From Agelaius tricolor (lineage: Eukaryota; Chordata; Aves; Passeriformes; Icteridae): a stretch of DNA of 64,000 nucleotides. The DNA lies in assembly GCA_023055355.1 (NCBI GenBank), contig JALJCS010000004.1, forward strand, positions 15,902,001 to 15,966,000, read 5' to 3'. The notes below the pieces were generated by a model. That model worked only from the letters and a program-made list of their open reading frames with translations. It did no database searches and had not been told where the DNA came from. Position 1 is the first letter of the stretch, and each line of letters begins with the position of its first letter. Position numbers and translations under genes: made by a program. Of this stretch, positions 50,601-61,775 are shown piece after piece.

Positions 50601-52769
50601 TGTGGGGAAGAAAGGATTACCTGTGTAATCTGGGGTTCAAATAGCAAGTCTAAAATGAGCACTTAGCTTAGTCTCACCTATTTACCTCTTAGTTTCCAGT
50701 TATTTACACATATTTTATAACACTTCAGAGCTTCACTGCTTACCTCATTGCTTTACTGCTGATCTACATTCTCCTGTACTGCATGTGAGAATCAAAACTA
50801 TATTTTCCAAGAATTCTAGCAATTTAACAAAACTGCTTAATTCTAAAACCTACATAATAGGTGCCATAGAAAAATTTTGGATTGTATGAATTAATATTAA
50901 ATATCAAGCTTAAAAACCAAAATGTGCATCTTGTTTTAAAGCTGATGAAACTTTAAATTAGCATAGCACAAGACAGTGTTGATGCTAGCATTCATGGTCA
51001 ATCTTAGATTAAACACCAGCCAAAATAATCCTTCCAATGAACTTCTTCTATAATGTAGAGAGATAACTTAACTAATCCTTTTGATGCGGACAGCCCTTGT
51101 AAGGAGATATTCCTTAAAATATACAGATGTTTTTGCTGTATTTTACTCCGGTGTTTTGTTTCTTGCACTTGAGCACAAGAAATTAAGCAAGCATAAAAGA
51201 TGAACTTCTGCTTTTTTTTTCTGAACTGAAGGCAGTATTTGATACCTGTTAAGAATTTCTCTATGAAGACATGCAATACATTACAGAACTCCAATTCAAA
51301 AAAACATTAGCTGTCAAAAATATCTAGGTATGTCCTATAGATTGTAGTATGCAAGATATATGATGACTATGCATGAAAATGTAGTAGATTCCTTTAAAAG
51401 CTAGAATTTGTTTATAATAAATATAGCTATATTTGAAAGGATTAATAACATCAATTTCCTTGTTGGTTGCAGAAAACAAGCAGTGTATGGAATGTTTTTA
51501 CTAATTGCCTTGCATTCAGCAGAGTGCAAAGCCTCCTAATCAGGCCAAATTAGTGAATACTCTGTAAGCTAATCAAATTTTTTTCTGTATAGTAACAAGA
51601 TAATTTGCACCATTTAAAGGCTGTTAGCACAGCATATAATTCTGCATGATTTTATCATTCAAATTTATATACTCCAATGTCTTGTGTATCCTATTCTTAA
51701 AATACCTCACATCCTAAAGATTTTTTGATTTCTTAAAGAATGTTTTCTTTTATTTTACATCAGCTTGAAGCTGATGAATCTATAACTAAAATAATGCAAA
51801 GCAAAAATGGAAATCAATGATCTTCATGGGATATAAGTATTCCTTAGTCTGCCTGAAATTATCATGGATGTTCTAGCTTTATTAATGCTTCTCATGGTAC
51901 AGACTTTTCCTTCAATATTTTCACTCCATTTTATATAGAATAACTAGTGTGACGAATTTCTGCAGCTGCCCTATAAATGGAAAAGTGTCTGCTTTTCTAT
52001 AAAGAGACTTTTATTCCGCCCTTCCACTGGGACTGCCTACGTTTGGATGTTATAAATAAATACAGAACCAGCTAAATAGAGAGTTCTACAGAATGGAGAT
52101 AAGATATTTCTTCAAACATATATTTAGAGGTTTCGCCCTACCATTAAATTTTCTCCTCTACAAGCAGGAGTTATTTTATTTATGTATGGTCCATAGACCT
52201 AAGGATCTACAGTTAGACATATTTTTACTGTATTTTCCATTAACTCCAAGCAACCGTGACTGGTATGTCTTCATCTGGGTCTGGGTTTGCTCTGCTACTG
52301 GAAAATTTAGAAATCACTCATCGGGATGTACATCACTTTTCCGCATCTCCCGTGTACTTCTTCCTGTAACAATCTCTGCCACTGACTCAAATGCTCTTGA
52401 TTTCTTAGGTAATTGGACCAAAAAATTACCATTTAAAATATATGGCTGTGGCTAGTTCAGTGTGTTCTTTTACTTTTGTAATCCTTGCTAGGAAATCTGA
52501 TAAATGTGCTGAGAATTCTTAGCAAAGGGACAGCATGGATTGTCTTGCCATTCCTCAAGTATTTATGTCCCTATTTATTGCTTCAAACCAAGGTGCTGCA
52601 GGAGCACCAGTTCCCATAAAAGAGAAATTATACAATACTCGCTTTCCCATGACCCTATGAAGAATGTTACCAAGATTTAAGTTTTTGATCTCTGGGAAGT
52701 TAATGGGAATCTCACTCTTCATCAGGCCCGTAATTTTGTCCCCCAAAATCACATCAAATAATTAAGTGG
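47691..52769. other. Long unique AT-rich stretch, no gene seen
   Basis: About 5 kb with no recognised repeat or gene. Open frames are 120 codons or fewer; the longest, at 52093-52455, has no known motif. 51420-51680 is rich in TAAT cores and has the look of conserved non-coding DNA, but nothing in the sequence alone proves that. Confidence 0.45.
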
Positions 52770-55545
52770 GGGACTGAAGCAGATCTAGCAGATTTTACTG
52801 AGTGCAGTCAGCTGCCTTTGAACCAGGCTCCCTAAAGCTTTTGCTACATGTGACCCTGATTAGGGAGGGTCAAAAAACTTTTAGCCAAAGCTGAGGAGAA
52901 GCCTATATTGGAATCATGCCTAGAGCCTGGAAGATGAAGACAGCCAACTGATACAGCAGTTTGTGAAGAGAGGCATAAAGAAGGGAACCTCAGCTGAATT
53001 TGTACCTGTGTAAGCTGTCAGGCACAGAGTTTACATGGTACAGGGCAGTTTCCGTGCAACTGTTGGAGAAGCTGACCCTGTCAGGGCAGAGGCTTAGGTG
53101 CAGGCAGATCTTCATATGGTGGAAGCATTCCTTCAAGCCTCATGGCCCATGGGATACCTGGAGCCTCTCTCTGACACCAGAAAAGATGGCTCTTGTCCTG
53201 TGGGAAGTGTGCCATCTTGAAGGAACTGTGCATCTAACTCTAGAAGCTGTAGGGGACAGTGAGCAGTCTGCGCAGCATCGCAGAAGGTGAAAGGGAGATA
53301 GACAAGGATCTTTTACAAGAATAACTAGGCCCTAACTGCTGTTGAGGTACAGGCAATGTCCATCTCTAGTATAAGTGCAAACTTTGGGAGAAGGTGAAGG
53401 ATGAAGCTGGTGACTTCAAGCACAAATAGGAAGGCTCCTGCCCTACCTAAGGGCTTATAACTACAAAATAAGTTCACTGACTTTGGAGTTGAAGAGGTTC
53501 CAAATATGCTCGTGAACTGAACTTCCTGACACTAAACCATTCGTGTCCATCAAGAAAAAGTAGCAAGTCATTGAAATGGCAGATTTCATGCTGCAGGAGA
53601 CAAAGCCACCAATCTGACAAACCAGCCTATCATCTACAGGTTTGGTCCCTGCTGGGAGCCCAGATCTGAGATGTTCTGGAGGGACTGACCAATATTTCCT
53701 GACCCTCAAAATATTATCCCCTGATTTCTTCAATGTGAGTACCATTGATGCTGCTAGGAAGAACCTGGACAGCATGAAAAGTTATTTCAGAGTTCATGAG
53801 GTGGTGGTTAAGGGCATGGGGCCCAAGAGGTGTTGTTCTCAATCCTGACAGTGAGGGTAAAATAGTGAGAAGGAGGGTATTGATAAATAAATTTGATAAC
53901 TGACTGTGGATCTGTTGCTAGTGACTGGGCTTTAGGTCCTACAAGCACTGGACACTTTATGCAGACCATCACTTTTTTTGAGAGAAGTGGACTTCATTTC
54001 ACTAAGATCAGAATTATCTTTGCCAGCATAATGTCTGAGCTGGCAAGGAGGGCTTAAAGCTATGAATGATAGTGATACAAAAGAGTTACTAACAACCCTG
54101 AGAAGGAATAATGGACAGGCTTAATGGGTAAGAATCGCAGAGTGATGTGATAGGAAAGGATCACAAAATCAATAAAATGGGAGTTAAGCAGAGTCGCCTC
54201 CACCACTTTGCTAGTAAGCAAGGAAATGCCTACAAGATACCATTATGGAGAAATCTTAAAAATTTCTTGTAAATCAGTATGGTGGGGTGCATCTCTGAAG
54301 TACCTGTATACTCAAGCATGGAGCAATGGTAATAAACAAATGAGCTGTAGACCTGTGGACATTTGCAGGGCTGTGATCTTGCTGGGATGACAGAGATGGG
54401 ATGACTTCCTTGAGTGAAATGTTTCATTGGAGGGTTACACGCTTTACAGGAAAGACAGACCAACAGGAAAGACAGACCAGCAGGATAAGGAGAGGAAGTT
54501 ACCCTTTATGTGAGAAAACATCTGGGGTGATTGGACACTGCCTGAAGCTCAACAGAGAGCCAGCAGAATTTATGGATGAAGGTTAAAGACAAGGCACGTA
54601 AGATTGACATTGTAGAGTGTCTCTGCTGTAGGCCATCTGCTGAGGAAGAAAAAGAAGCCTGTGCAGTCAGAAAAGAGTCATGTTCTCAGGATCTGATCCT
54701 AATTGGAGGAGGATCCTTCAAATACCTTTATATCTACAAGAAAGAAAAGCTAGGTGGACAAGAACAAACAAAGAGGATTGCAATGGAAGGCTTTCATGAC
54801 AATTTCTGCCTGGAGAGAAACCAACCATGACAGGTGCAGGGCTGGATTTCATACTCAGAAACTGGGAGGGTCTCATCGGGAATGTGGAGGCTGAAGGCAG
54901 CCTTGGCTGCAGAGACCTTGACATGGTGGGGTTCAGAACCAGGAGACAAGAGAAGGAATGGTACAAAAAGTAAGATTGCAGCCCTGAACTGGACCAGAGC
55001 AGAATTTGACCTCTTCAGAAAAAGGACTTTTCAGTCCTTGGAAGAGTGCCTGTTTCCAGATCCATGAAGAAAGAGAAGGTGATAAGGAGTAGTCAGCATG
55101 GATTTACCAAGGAGGAATCTTGCTTCACCAACCTAGAAACCTTCTATGACCCCTCCATCTTATGAGGAAGGCCTGGAGCAGCCAGGGCTTGCGGAAGTCT
55201 TTTATCAATGTGTTTATACACCCAGACAGGATACAAAGAGGATGGGCTCTACCCGGTGGCGCCCCAAGACAGGACAAAGGCGATGGGCACAAACTGAAAG
55301 ACAAGAAGTTCTGTAGAACAATTGAGAAACCCATTTCTACTGAGAGGTGACTGAGCACTGAGACAGGTTGCCTGGGGACACGATGGAGAGTTCTTCCTTC
55401 TTGGAGAGTTTCAAAAGTCATCTGGTCATGATCCTGGAGTGAGCAATTCTAGGTCCATCTGGGTCAACAGTCCTGCTCAGCTCAAGCAAGTTGGACCAGA
55501 TGAGCTCCAAAATTGTCCTTTAATCTTAGCCCTTCTGAGTTTATG
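52770..55545 (+). mobile_element. Longest CR1 LINE copy, ORF1-side through 3' end, broken
   Basis: The 5' third (about 52770-54000) is assigned by its raised GC content, continuity and position. It has no clear ORF1 motif. From 54290 the endonuclease region is clear: LKYLYTQAWSNGNKQM, then a catalytic-region equivalent and FTGKTDQQ. 54834-55035 covers the end of the endonuclease region (ETGRVSSGMWRLKAALA on the plus strand). 55075-55150 holds a reverse transcriptase piece (SAWIYQGGI-like HGFTK region and CFTNLETFYD). The C-terminus and 3' UTR follow directly, so most of the reverse transcriptase is deleted. An exact 17-bp duplication at 54446-54479 shifts the frame. It ends near CTTTAATCTTAGCCCTTCTGAG. 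It is inactive. Confidence 0.82.
54446..54479. repeat. Exact 17-bp tandem duplication inside CR1
   Basis: ACAGGAAAGACAGACCA occurs twice in a row (54446-54462, 54463-54479). Other CR1 copies have this segment once, so it arose in this copy and shifts the ORF2 frame. Confidence 0.9.
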
Positions 55546-55574
55546 CAAATGTGTGAATTTAAGAATTAGGTTCC

Positions 55575-55645
55575 CAGAATCACAGAGTCATTTATGTTGG
55601 AAAAGACCTCCAAGATGATTGAGTCCAATCTTTGACTGATAAGAT
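55575..55645 (-). mobile_element. CR1 3' tail fragment
   Basis: CAGAATCACAGAGTCATTTA, then GTTGGAAAAGACCTCCAAGAT and GATTGAGTCCAATC form the reverse complement of a CR1 3' end. It sits about 30 bp beyond the 3' end of the plus-strand CR1, so the two copies are tail to tail. Confidence 0.9.
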
Positions 55646-57634
55646 GTAGATAAGATGTTCTGTAGAAATTAAGACAAAGATAATAGATAGTAATATATTA
55701 TGTAATGAATTCTGATGAAATTACAATATTTTAGGTGAGGGCCTCCATATGGAAGTAGACAGGTGTTCATTGGTAATTTTTCTAAGTAGCATTCGTGTTA
55801 ATATTATTGTCTCCAGGGTTATTTTGTCCCTGCATAATAGCCCTCTACCTGGGAATTGCTGGCTATTCCCATGCTCAGGTCTGGATACATAACAGTAGGG
55901 GCTGACATGACAAAAAGATGTAGAGAAGGCATCTCCAAAGATCTTTGTAAGGCAAAGGAAGTGTTTAATTGCCTACATATGACAACTAATATTTCTCACC
56001 TCGCTATCTTAAAAATGAACAGCCTAAGCTATTTTTGCTTCATAAAATATTTAATAATTATTCATACATGTGAACACAGAGACACATGTACTATAAAATT
56101 TTCTGTTGAGATCTCCTCAATCAATGAATGTTAGAGATATTTTGGAGAACAAAGGTATATGTTGGCTTTCTGTTATCAGGTTTTGCAGCTCTGCTGCACA
56201 GCCGGAGCTCCCCTATCACAGCAATGAGTCACACTGTGCATCAAGATTGGGTCCAGTTAGAATGATTATTAGACTTCCTGCTTTTCAGACTGTGAATACA
56301 GGCATGTTTCGTTGATAGGAATTTATTTCATTGCTGAGTCTAATTGTAACTGATTCAGTGGTTAGTCAATCAAATCGCGCCCAGGTATAATGATTGTGTG
56401 TGATTGATTGTCTTTCAAAGGTTTTAGCTACTTATAATAAGTAGCTAAATAAGGTTTTCCCCTCCTTCCCTTCTAGAATGAGCTGTTCACTTGCAGTCTT
56501 TTTATAAACAGGATCAGAAAAATAGAAATTATAGAGAAACAAATTGTTTTTTCAAAGAAGCAAACTGAATCTTTTAGATCATATGGTCATCTTGGGTTTT
56601 TTATCTGTAGATTTATGTGATGATATAGAACTACTTTGAAAAAGAAGTGAGAGCCTTCTTCACTTCGCTCTTTGTTGTGCAACATATTAAAACCCTTTTA
56701 CATTATTATCCAAATTCATAGTTTCCAGAAGTCACAAGTCTTAGTTTAGGAATAACCATTTACTTTTATGGTTTCCTTCACACTTTATCAAAACAGAAAG
56801 CTGCCTTCTATGTCATTACAAATTTATTGTATGGGGGTACATTTAAATCATTCTTAGACATATCCAATATTAATTTTGTATAAACCATAATTTTCAAAGA
56901 AGATTAATGATTTTAAAAGTTCTATCTCTTACATTAGAAGTGTGGTTGACGTCCACATTTAAAGGAATAAAATGTTTTGAATGTCTGATTTTTGGTGCCA
57001 AAATTTTGAGGCACCCTGGAGCAGAGCTCACTTCCAAAAATAATCTGTGACAATTGAAATTTAGGGGGTTTATTGGTGATTTTGAAAATTTATTTAGTAG
57101 GAGTTTGGTTACTTCAAATAATTTCTGTGTTTATCATTAAGAGCCTTTTTTTATTCCCTTAGAAGACTATATAAAATTCCTACAAATATGACCAACAGTT
57201 TTAAGTCCTTTATTACCCTCTTGTGATCTTATTATGGATTATGAAAGTGATTATGTAGCATTATTTCTCCTTTGGCTCTTCTAATTTCTTCAATGTACAA
57301 TCAGGTAAATAATTAGCTTCTGACCTTCTTTGGACAACTGCTTGTTTTTGAGATTAATAGAATCCATTTTGAGCCACGCACAAAAGCATTGCATTTGCTA
57401 TGGCTCTTTTCATACTCTTTTTATAGTCTTATGGCAGGGCAGTGCACTCAAAAGGAATGAATGCCTCTTTTCCTGCCTTAATAAAGAAATGTTTAGGAAA
57501 CACAGACAGATAGTAGAGAAGTAATCACCAGAAAATAGGAGCTCTAACTAATAACTGACTTACTGAATAAATGAAGGAATGAATGAAAAAATAAATCCAG
57601 TTGGAGTAATTCAGCCAATGTCTTACAGGGAAAC
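55646..57634. other. Unique AT-rich sequence with a palindrome
   Basis: No gene or family is recognised. It holds the 13-bp-arm palindrome at 56423-56449 and, just upstream, a TCAATCA/TGATTGATTG pair. Open frames are 92 codons or fewer. Confidence 0.45.
56423..56449. repeat. Perfect 13-bp-arm palindrome, 1-nt centre
   Basis: The left arm TTTAGCTACTTAT (56423-56435) and right arm ATAAGTAGCTAAA (56437-56449) are exact reverse complements around a single A. Such near-spacerless palindromes can extrude as cruciforms or act as dimer-binding sites. No function is shown here. Confidence 0.92.
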
Positions 57635-57841
57635 TGTGGTAACCACATATCGTCTGAACAGAGAGACTTAATTCTCTCCCAGGATTTTCCTGGGAAGCTG
57701 TGAGAAAGCTCAGAGAAAAACAATTCTTATCTTAATCTCTGCAAATATTAATGCTTTGCACATGTGGAATGTATTATGGAGATTGCTTACCAAGAGGTAG
57801 TTTCTTGATTGGACACTGATAATAGTGTTTTGATTCATTGA

Positions 57842-57846
57842 CCAAT
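57842..57846 (+). promoter_or_regulatory. CCAAT box of LTR
   Basis: GACCAATCGG lies 100 bp before the poly(A) signal, in the place expected for the U3 promoter of this LTR. There is no clear TATA box downstream. Confidence 0.5.
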
Positions 57847-57941
57847 CGGATCCACGTGTGTGTGTTGGACTATCTGGCAAGGGCAAAGGGTTTTTCAAAT
57901 ACTACAGTGTAGTATAGCATAGTATAGCATAGTGTAGTAAC

Positions 57942-57947
57942 AATAAA
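57942..57947 (+). terminator. LTR poly(A) signal AATAAA
   Basis: A canonical hexamer within the LTR R region, directly after the TAGTATAGCA repeat block. Confidence 0.65.
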
Positions 57948-58005
57948 GCCTTCTGTAATCATGGAGTAAATGCTCATTATTACCCTGGTGGGGCCTGCTG
58001 CTACA

Positions 58006-60335
58006 ATAGAAAACTACTGGCCAGTTTCTACCTATATGCTGGAAGGCTCCAAGCATCATCTCATGAATATGGCATTTAGTTTTATTCTAGGAAAAAAGCT
58101 GGGTTCCAGGCTGTGGTCTTTTAAACTTAATCTGTTGGATGTTGGTAGTTTGCCTAAATTTTTTAAGTATTGATAACTGCCTTATCCCTTTCTTCCCTTG
58201 GAAATGGAAGAAATAGAAGTCCAAGTATGTCTCCATTCCATTCCTAGGTCTGATAATTCAAAAATTTATGAAGCGCAGACCACCTCCACTCAGAGGAACT
58301 CTATGGAATCTAAATATTCTAGGAAGATTCTGGGGGGTAAACTAATGCAATTCTTACATAGCAATAAAAAATATTATTTTATTAGCAAGTAGAAAGATGT
58401 TCTTTCTGATTCAAGTTTCCAAGAAGATGTACTTGCATTGAGTTTCAGGTTTGCATTTTATGTGAGACAATAATCAATTTAACTTTGATATTAAGTTGGT
58501 TCTTTCAAGTCTTTTTTTCTTTGCCTGCCTGTAGTTCACACTCTTTCAATAGGTAAGCAAAATAACCCTAGAAAATTGTTAACTACTTGCCATGGCATAA
58601 CTGGTATGCTTCTAAGATAGAATTGTTTACTACTGGGTATATTTTCCTCACTTTGTCCATTGCTCTCTTTATATTCTTCATCATCATTCTTTATTTCCTT
58701 ACGTACCCTGATTTTAATCCTTGCTTTCACATCTGCTCACTTCCCACTGTGTCAATGTCCTCTTCCCAAAGCTGCATCACTATTTGTGATGTGTCTATAT
58801 TTATATTTCCATCCCTTTTCCAGGCTCTTTTTCTCTGTTGTTGCTTTGCTGTCTTTCCAATTATTTTTTCCATTTCTTGTTCTAATAGTAGCCCTTTACT
58901 CTTTTCACAGGCTAAAGGTCTTTTCTGTGGTCCTTTTTCCAGAGTAGCCATGAACAGATATGAATCTGTTCAGAGGCAATGTGCATTCTTCCTCAGGAGG
59001 CAAGCTATAAATTCTTATAAGCTCAATTTCTTCATTACCTAGCTAATATTTACCTCCTGTCAGTGTCATTATCATTATGATAAAATCCAGCAACAATCTT
59101 TGTTCGCAGATTCATCTGAAACCCCTGCAGTTTTTGAGTCACATACAGAAAATGAATTTTAAATCAAATGCCATGTCTACTGCAGTGCCCTTCAAAAACC
59201 CTTCAAAAAAGGAGACCACATTAAAAGAGATGAGCTTGAAAATGCCAGTAATTGATAAAATAAAACAGTGTAATTATAAACTGAAATTTCTGGTTTTGCA
59301 TACAGGAATGTTCCTCCTAACTTTTGTGTGACATTTGTTCACCTTGTTCATTTATTCCTGTCACTGAATGAATCACCACATCAGTGTTGCTTAAGAAAAT
59401 CAGACTGTCACTATCCTGACATCTCTGCAGCTAAAAATGTTGCAATATATTTAATTAATGAAGTGACTTTTTAAGGCAAGCAGTATTAATAGAATAACAA
59501 GCAAACCCATAGCTATAGTTCAGAAGAAATTTGCAGATGCTAATGGATGCTCCAAGTTAGAAGTCTGTACTGCAGAACTGGGTAAATGAAATCAGGTCAG
59601 GAAGGAAGTTAACATTGTAATGCTGTATTTATAAATATGTCCAAAATCAATTATTCCTGGCACTTTAAAAATGGTTCAAGCATCTGTGTATTCATTAAAT
59701 GCATTAGTATTACAAATATTTTGTAGGAGAGGAACCAATTAACTCTTGGGTATGTTGTTGAGCCCTATACAACTATATAGCACTCAATAATATATCCAAG
59801 AGTGTAGTGGTTGTAGTTTGAAACATCCAAATGTTCACTATTCTCCTTCTGAGCTTGGCAGAAAATTCCTTTTATAAATTAAAGCCATGTAGGTTTTGGT
59901 GAGATAATTGTAACTAAGTAACAAAGTCTTCAGTCTCATTTACACTACATTTACTTTCTTATCTAGACAGAGTTTTGTCAGATACAATTGCTGTATTTTT
60001 TTTCTAGCACATGCAGCATTTTTGTTTTCACTGTTTCCTAGGAACTGTCTTTTAAGTACTGCAAAAACTGAATCATAGCAACCCAACTTTATTTTAATAA
60101 AAAAGACAACAGTCAAAGTGCAAACCTGATTGGCAGGTGAGTTAAGATTTTTAAAAAAGCTACAATAAATTTCTATATAGTTATTGTTCTATCAGAGTAA
60201 CAAATTACATATGTCAGATAAATAAGAGATTTATCTCTTTGTGCCTTTTTAATACTAGTACTTAGATGTTACAATGATTGGTACTCTGGGAGCTGGAGCA
60301 AGGGCATTGTTCTAGCTATCTCCAAGCCACATTTG
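58006..60335. other. Unique sequence, no gene seen
   Basis: A pyrimidine-rich stretch at about 58620-58920 gives a 151-codon plus-strand frame (58587-59042) rich in F, L, I and S, which is what T/C-rich DNA yields by chance. No motif supports it as a gene. The rest is AT-rich and unremarkable. Confidence 0.45.
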
Positions 60336-61775
60336 CACAGAATCACAGAACAGATAAGGCTCTAAGGCACCACAGTGCATCATCTGGTCCAACATCTCTA
60401 CTCAAGCAGGGCCATCCTAGAGTATGCAGTGCAGGATTTTGTCTGGATAGCTCTTTAATATCTCCAGTGAGGGAGACTGCACACCCTCTCTGGGCAATCT
60501 GTTCCAGTGTTTGGTAACCCACACAGTAAAGATCTTCTGCATGTTGAAGTGGAACTTCCTGTGGATCTGTTCCTGCCCATTGCCTCTTGTCCTGTGACGG
60601 GGCACCACCGAGAAGAGCCTGGCTCTTATCATCTGACACCCTCCCTTCAGATACTTACAGACGTTGGTGAGGCCCTCTCTCAGTTATCCCTTCTCAAAGC
60701 TGAACAAGCCCAGCTCCCTCAATGTTTCCTCATAAGTCCCCTCAGATACTTACAGACGTTGGTGAGGCCCTCTCTCAGTTATCCCTTCTCAAAGCTGAAC
60801 AAGCCCAGCTCCCTCAATGTTTCCTCATAAGTCCCCTCATCATCTTTGTTGCTCTCCACTGGACCTGCTCCAGAACTCCATGTCTTTCTTGCACTGAGGA
60901 GTACAGAAGTGGACAGAGTACTCCCGATGTGGCCTCACAAGGGCTGAGTAGAAGGGCAGGACCACCTCCCTTGACCTGTTGGCAAAGCTCTTCCTAATGC
61001 ACCCCAGGAAACCTTTGGCTCTCCTGGCCACATGGGCACTGCTGACACTTGTTGAGGAGGCACCTGTCTATTTGTACAAATTAAACAGCACTGGGCCCAG
61101 TGTGGAACCACCACTAGTGACAGGCCTTCAGCTTGACTCTGTGCTACTGACTATGACCCTCTGGGAGCAGCTGTTCAGCCAGGTCTTCATTCACCTCACT
61201 GTCCACTCATTCAGTCCAAACTTCCCAAGTTTGCCTGTGAGGATGTTTGGTAAAACAGTGTTGAAAGCCTTGCTGAAGCCAAGGTAGGCAATATCCACTT
61301 CCCTCCCCTTGTTCCCCCAGGAAGTTGTTCCATTTAGAAGCCAACCACACTGGTGAAGCAAAATTTACTTTTGATGAATCCATGCTGACTGCTCCTGGTC
61401 ACCTTCTTGTCATCCATGTGGATGACCTCTATCAATAGACAGAGGCTCTCCATCCTTTCCAGGGATTGAGGTAAGGCTGAATGGCTGGTATCTCCCTGGG
61501 TTCTTCCTCTTGTCCTTGTTGAACAAGAAGACGTTCAGTAACTTTGCCTTCTCTGAATCCTGTTACCAGGGTTCCCCCTCCATTTAGTAATGGTTTCATA
61601 TTATCTTTTATTTTCCTTTTGTTATTGATGTATTTGAAGAAGCTTTTATCTTTGTCCTTGACATCCTTGGACAGATTTAATTCAAGATGGGCCTTGGCCT
61701 TCCTTGCCTCATTTCTACTTAGTCTGAAAACCTCTCCATACCCATTCCAAGTGGCCTGGCCCTGCTTTCATCTCT
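60336..61775 (-). mobile_element. CR1 LINE, C-terminal reverse transcriptase and 3' end
   Basis: The plus strand starts CACAGAATCACAGAACAGAT and runs back through the 3' UTR into ORF2. On the minus strand 61031-60840 encodes [19 protein letters not shown], then [18 protein letters not shown], the characteristic C-terminal end of CR1 ORF2. Further on, 61100-61450 corresponds to the reverse transcriptase core in broken frames, and 61590-61775 to its N-terminal side. A segment is missing around 61500-61560. An exact 95-bp tandem duplication lies at 60647-60836. It is inactive, but preservation is good over 1.4 kb. Confidence 0.93.
60647..60836. repeat. Exact 95-bp tandem duplication inside CR1
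   Basis: Copy one (60647-60741) and copy two (60742-60836) both start TCAGATACTTACAGACG and end CATAAGTCCCC. I find no difference between them. Other CR1 elements carry this segment once. Since 95 is not divisible by three, it adds a frameshift. Confidence 0.95.

Larger units (their letters stand above)
57635..58005 (+). mobile_element. Passerine-type solo LTR, about 371 bp
   Basis: The order TGTGGTAACCACAT, GAACAGAGAGACTTAATTCT, GAAGCTGTGAGAAAGCTCAG, GACCAATCGGATCCA, a TAGTATAGCA repeat block, AATAAAGCCTTCTGTAATCA and ATTATTACCCTGGTGGGG matches an LTR I recognise from songbird genomes. AATAAA (57942-57947) lies about 60 bp before the proposed end CTACA. The 10-bp TAGTATAGCA units at about 57910-57935 correspond to a variable region seen in this family. 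Boundaries are approximate because no matching target duplication was found. No retroviral interior adjoins it, so it is a solo LTR or truncated copy. Confidence 0.75.

Noticed and set aside
57635..58210. Full-length endogenous retrovirus starting at the 57635 LTR
   Set aside because: The sequence after the LTR lacks a primer-binding site and any gag-, pol- or env-like coding, and no second LTR follows.
58587..59042. 151-codon plus-strand frame with hydrophobic stretches that look like membrane segments
   Set aside because: T/C-rich DNA encodes F, L, S and I by chance. There is no known family, and an overlapping second frame shows the same bias.
60507..61287. Plus-strand frames of 91-107 codons
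   Set aside because: They are antisense shadows of the minus-strand CR1 reverse transcriptase, and two of them repeat the same peptide because of the 95-bp duplication.
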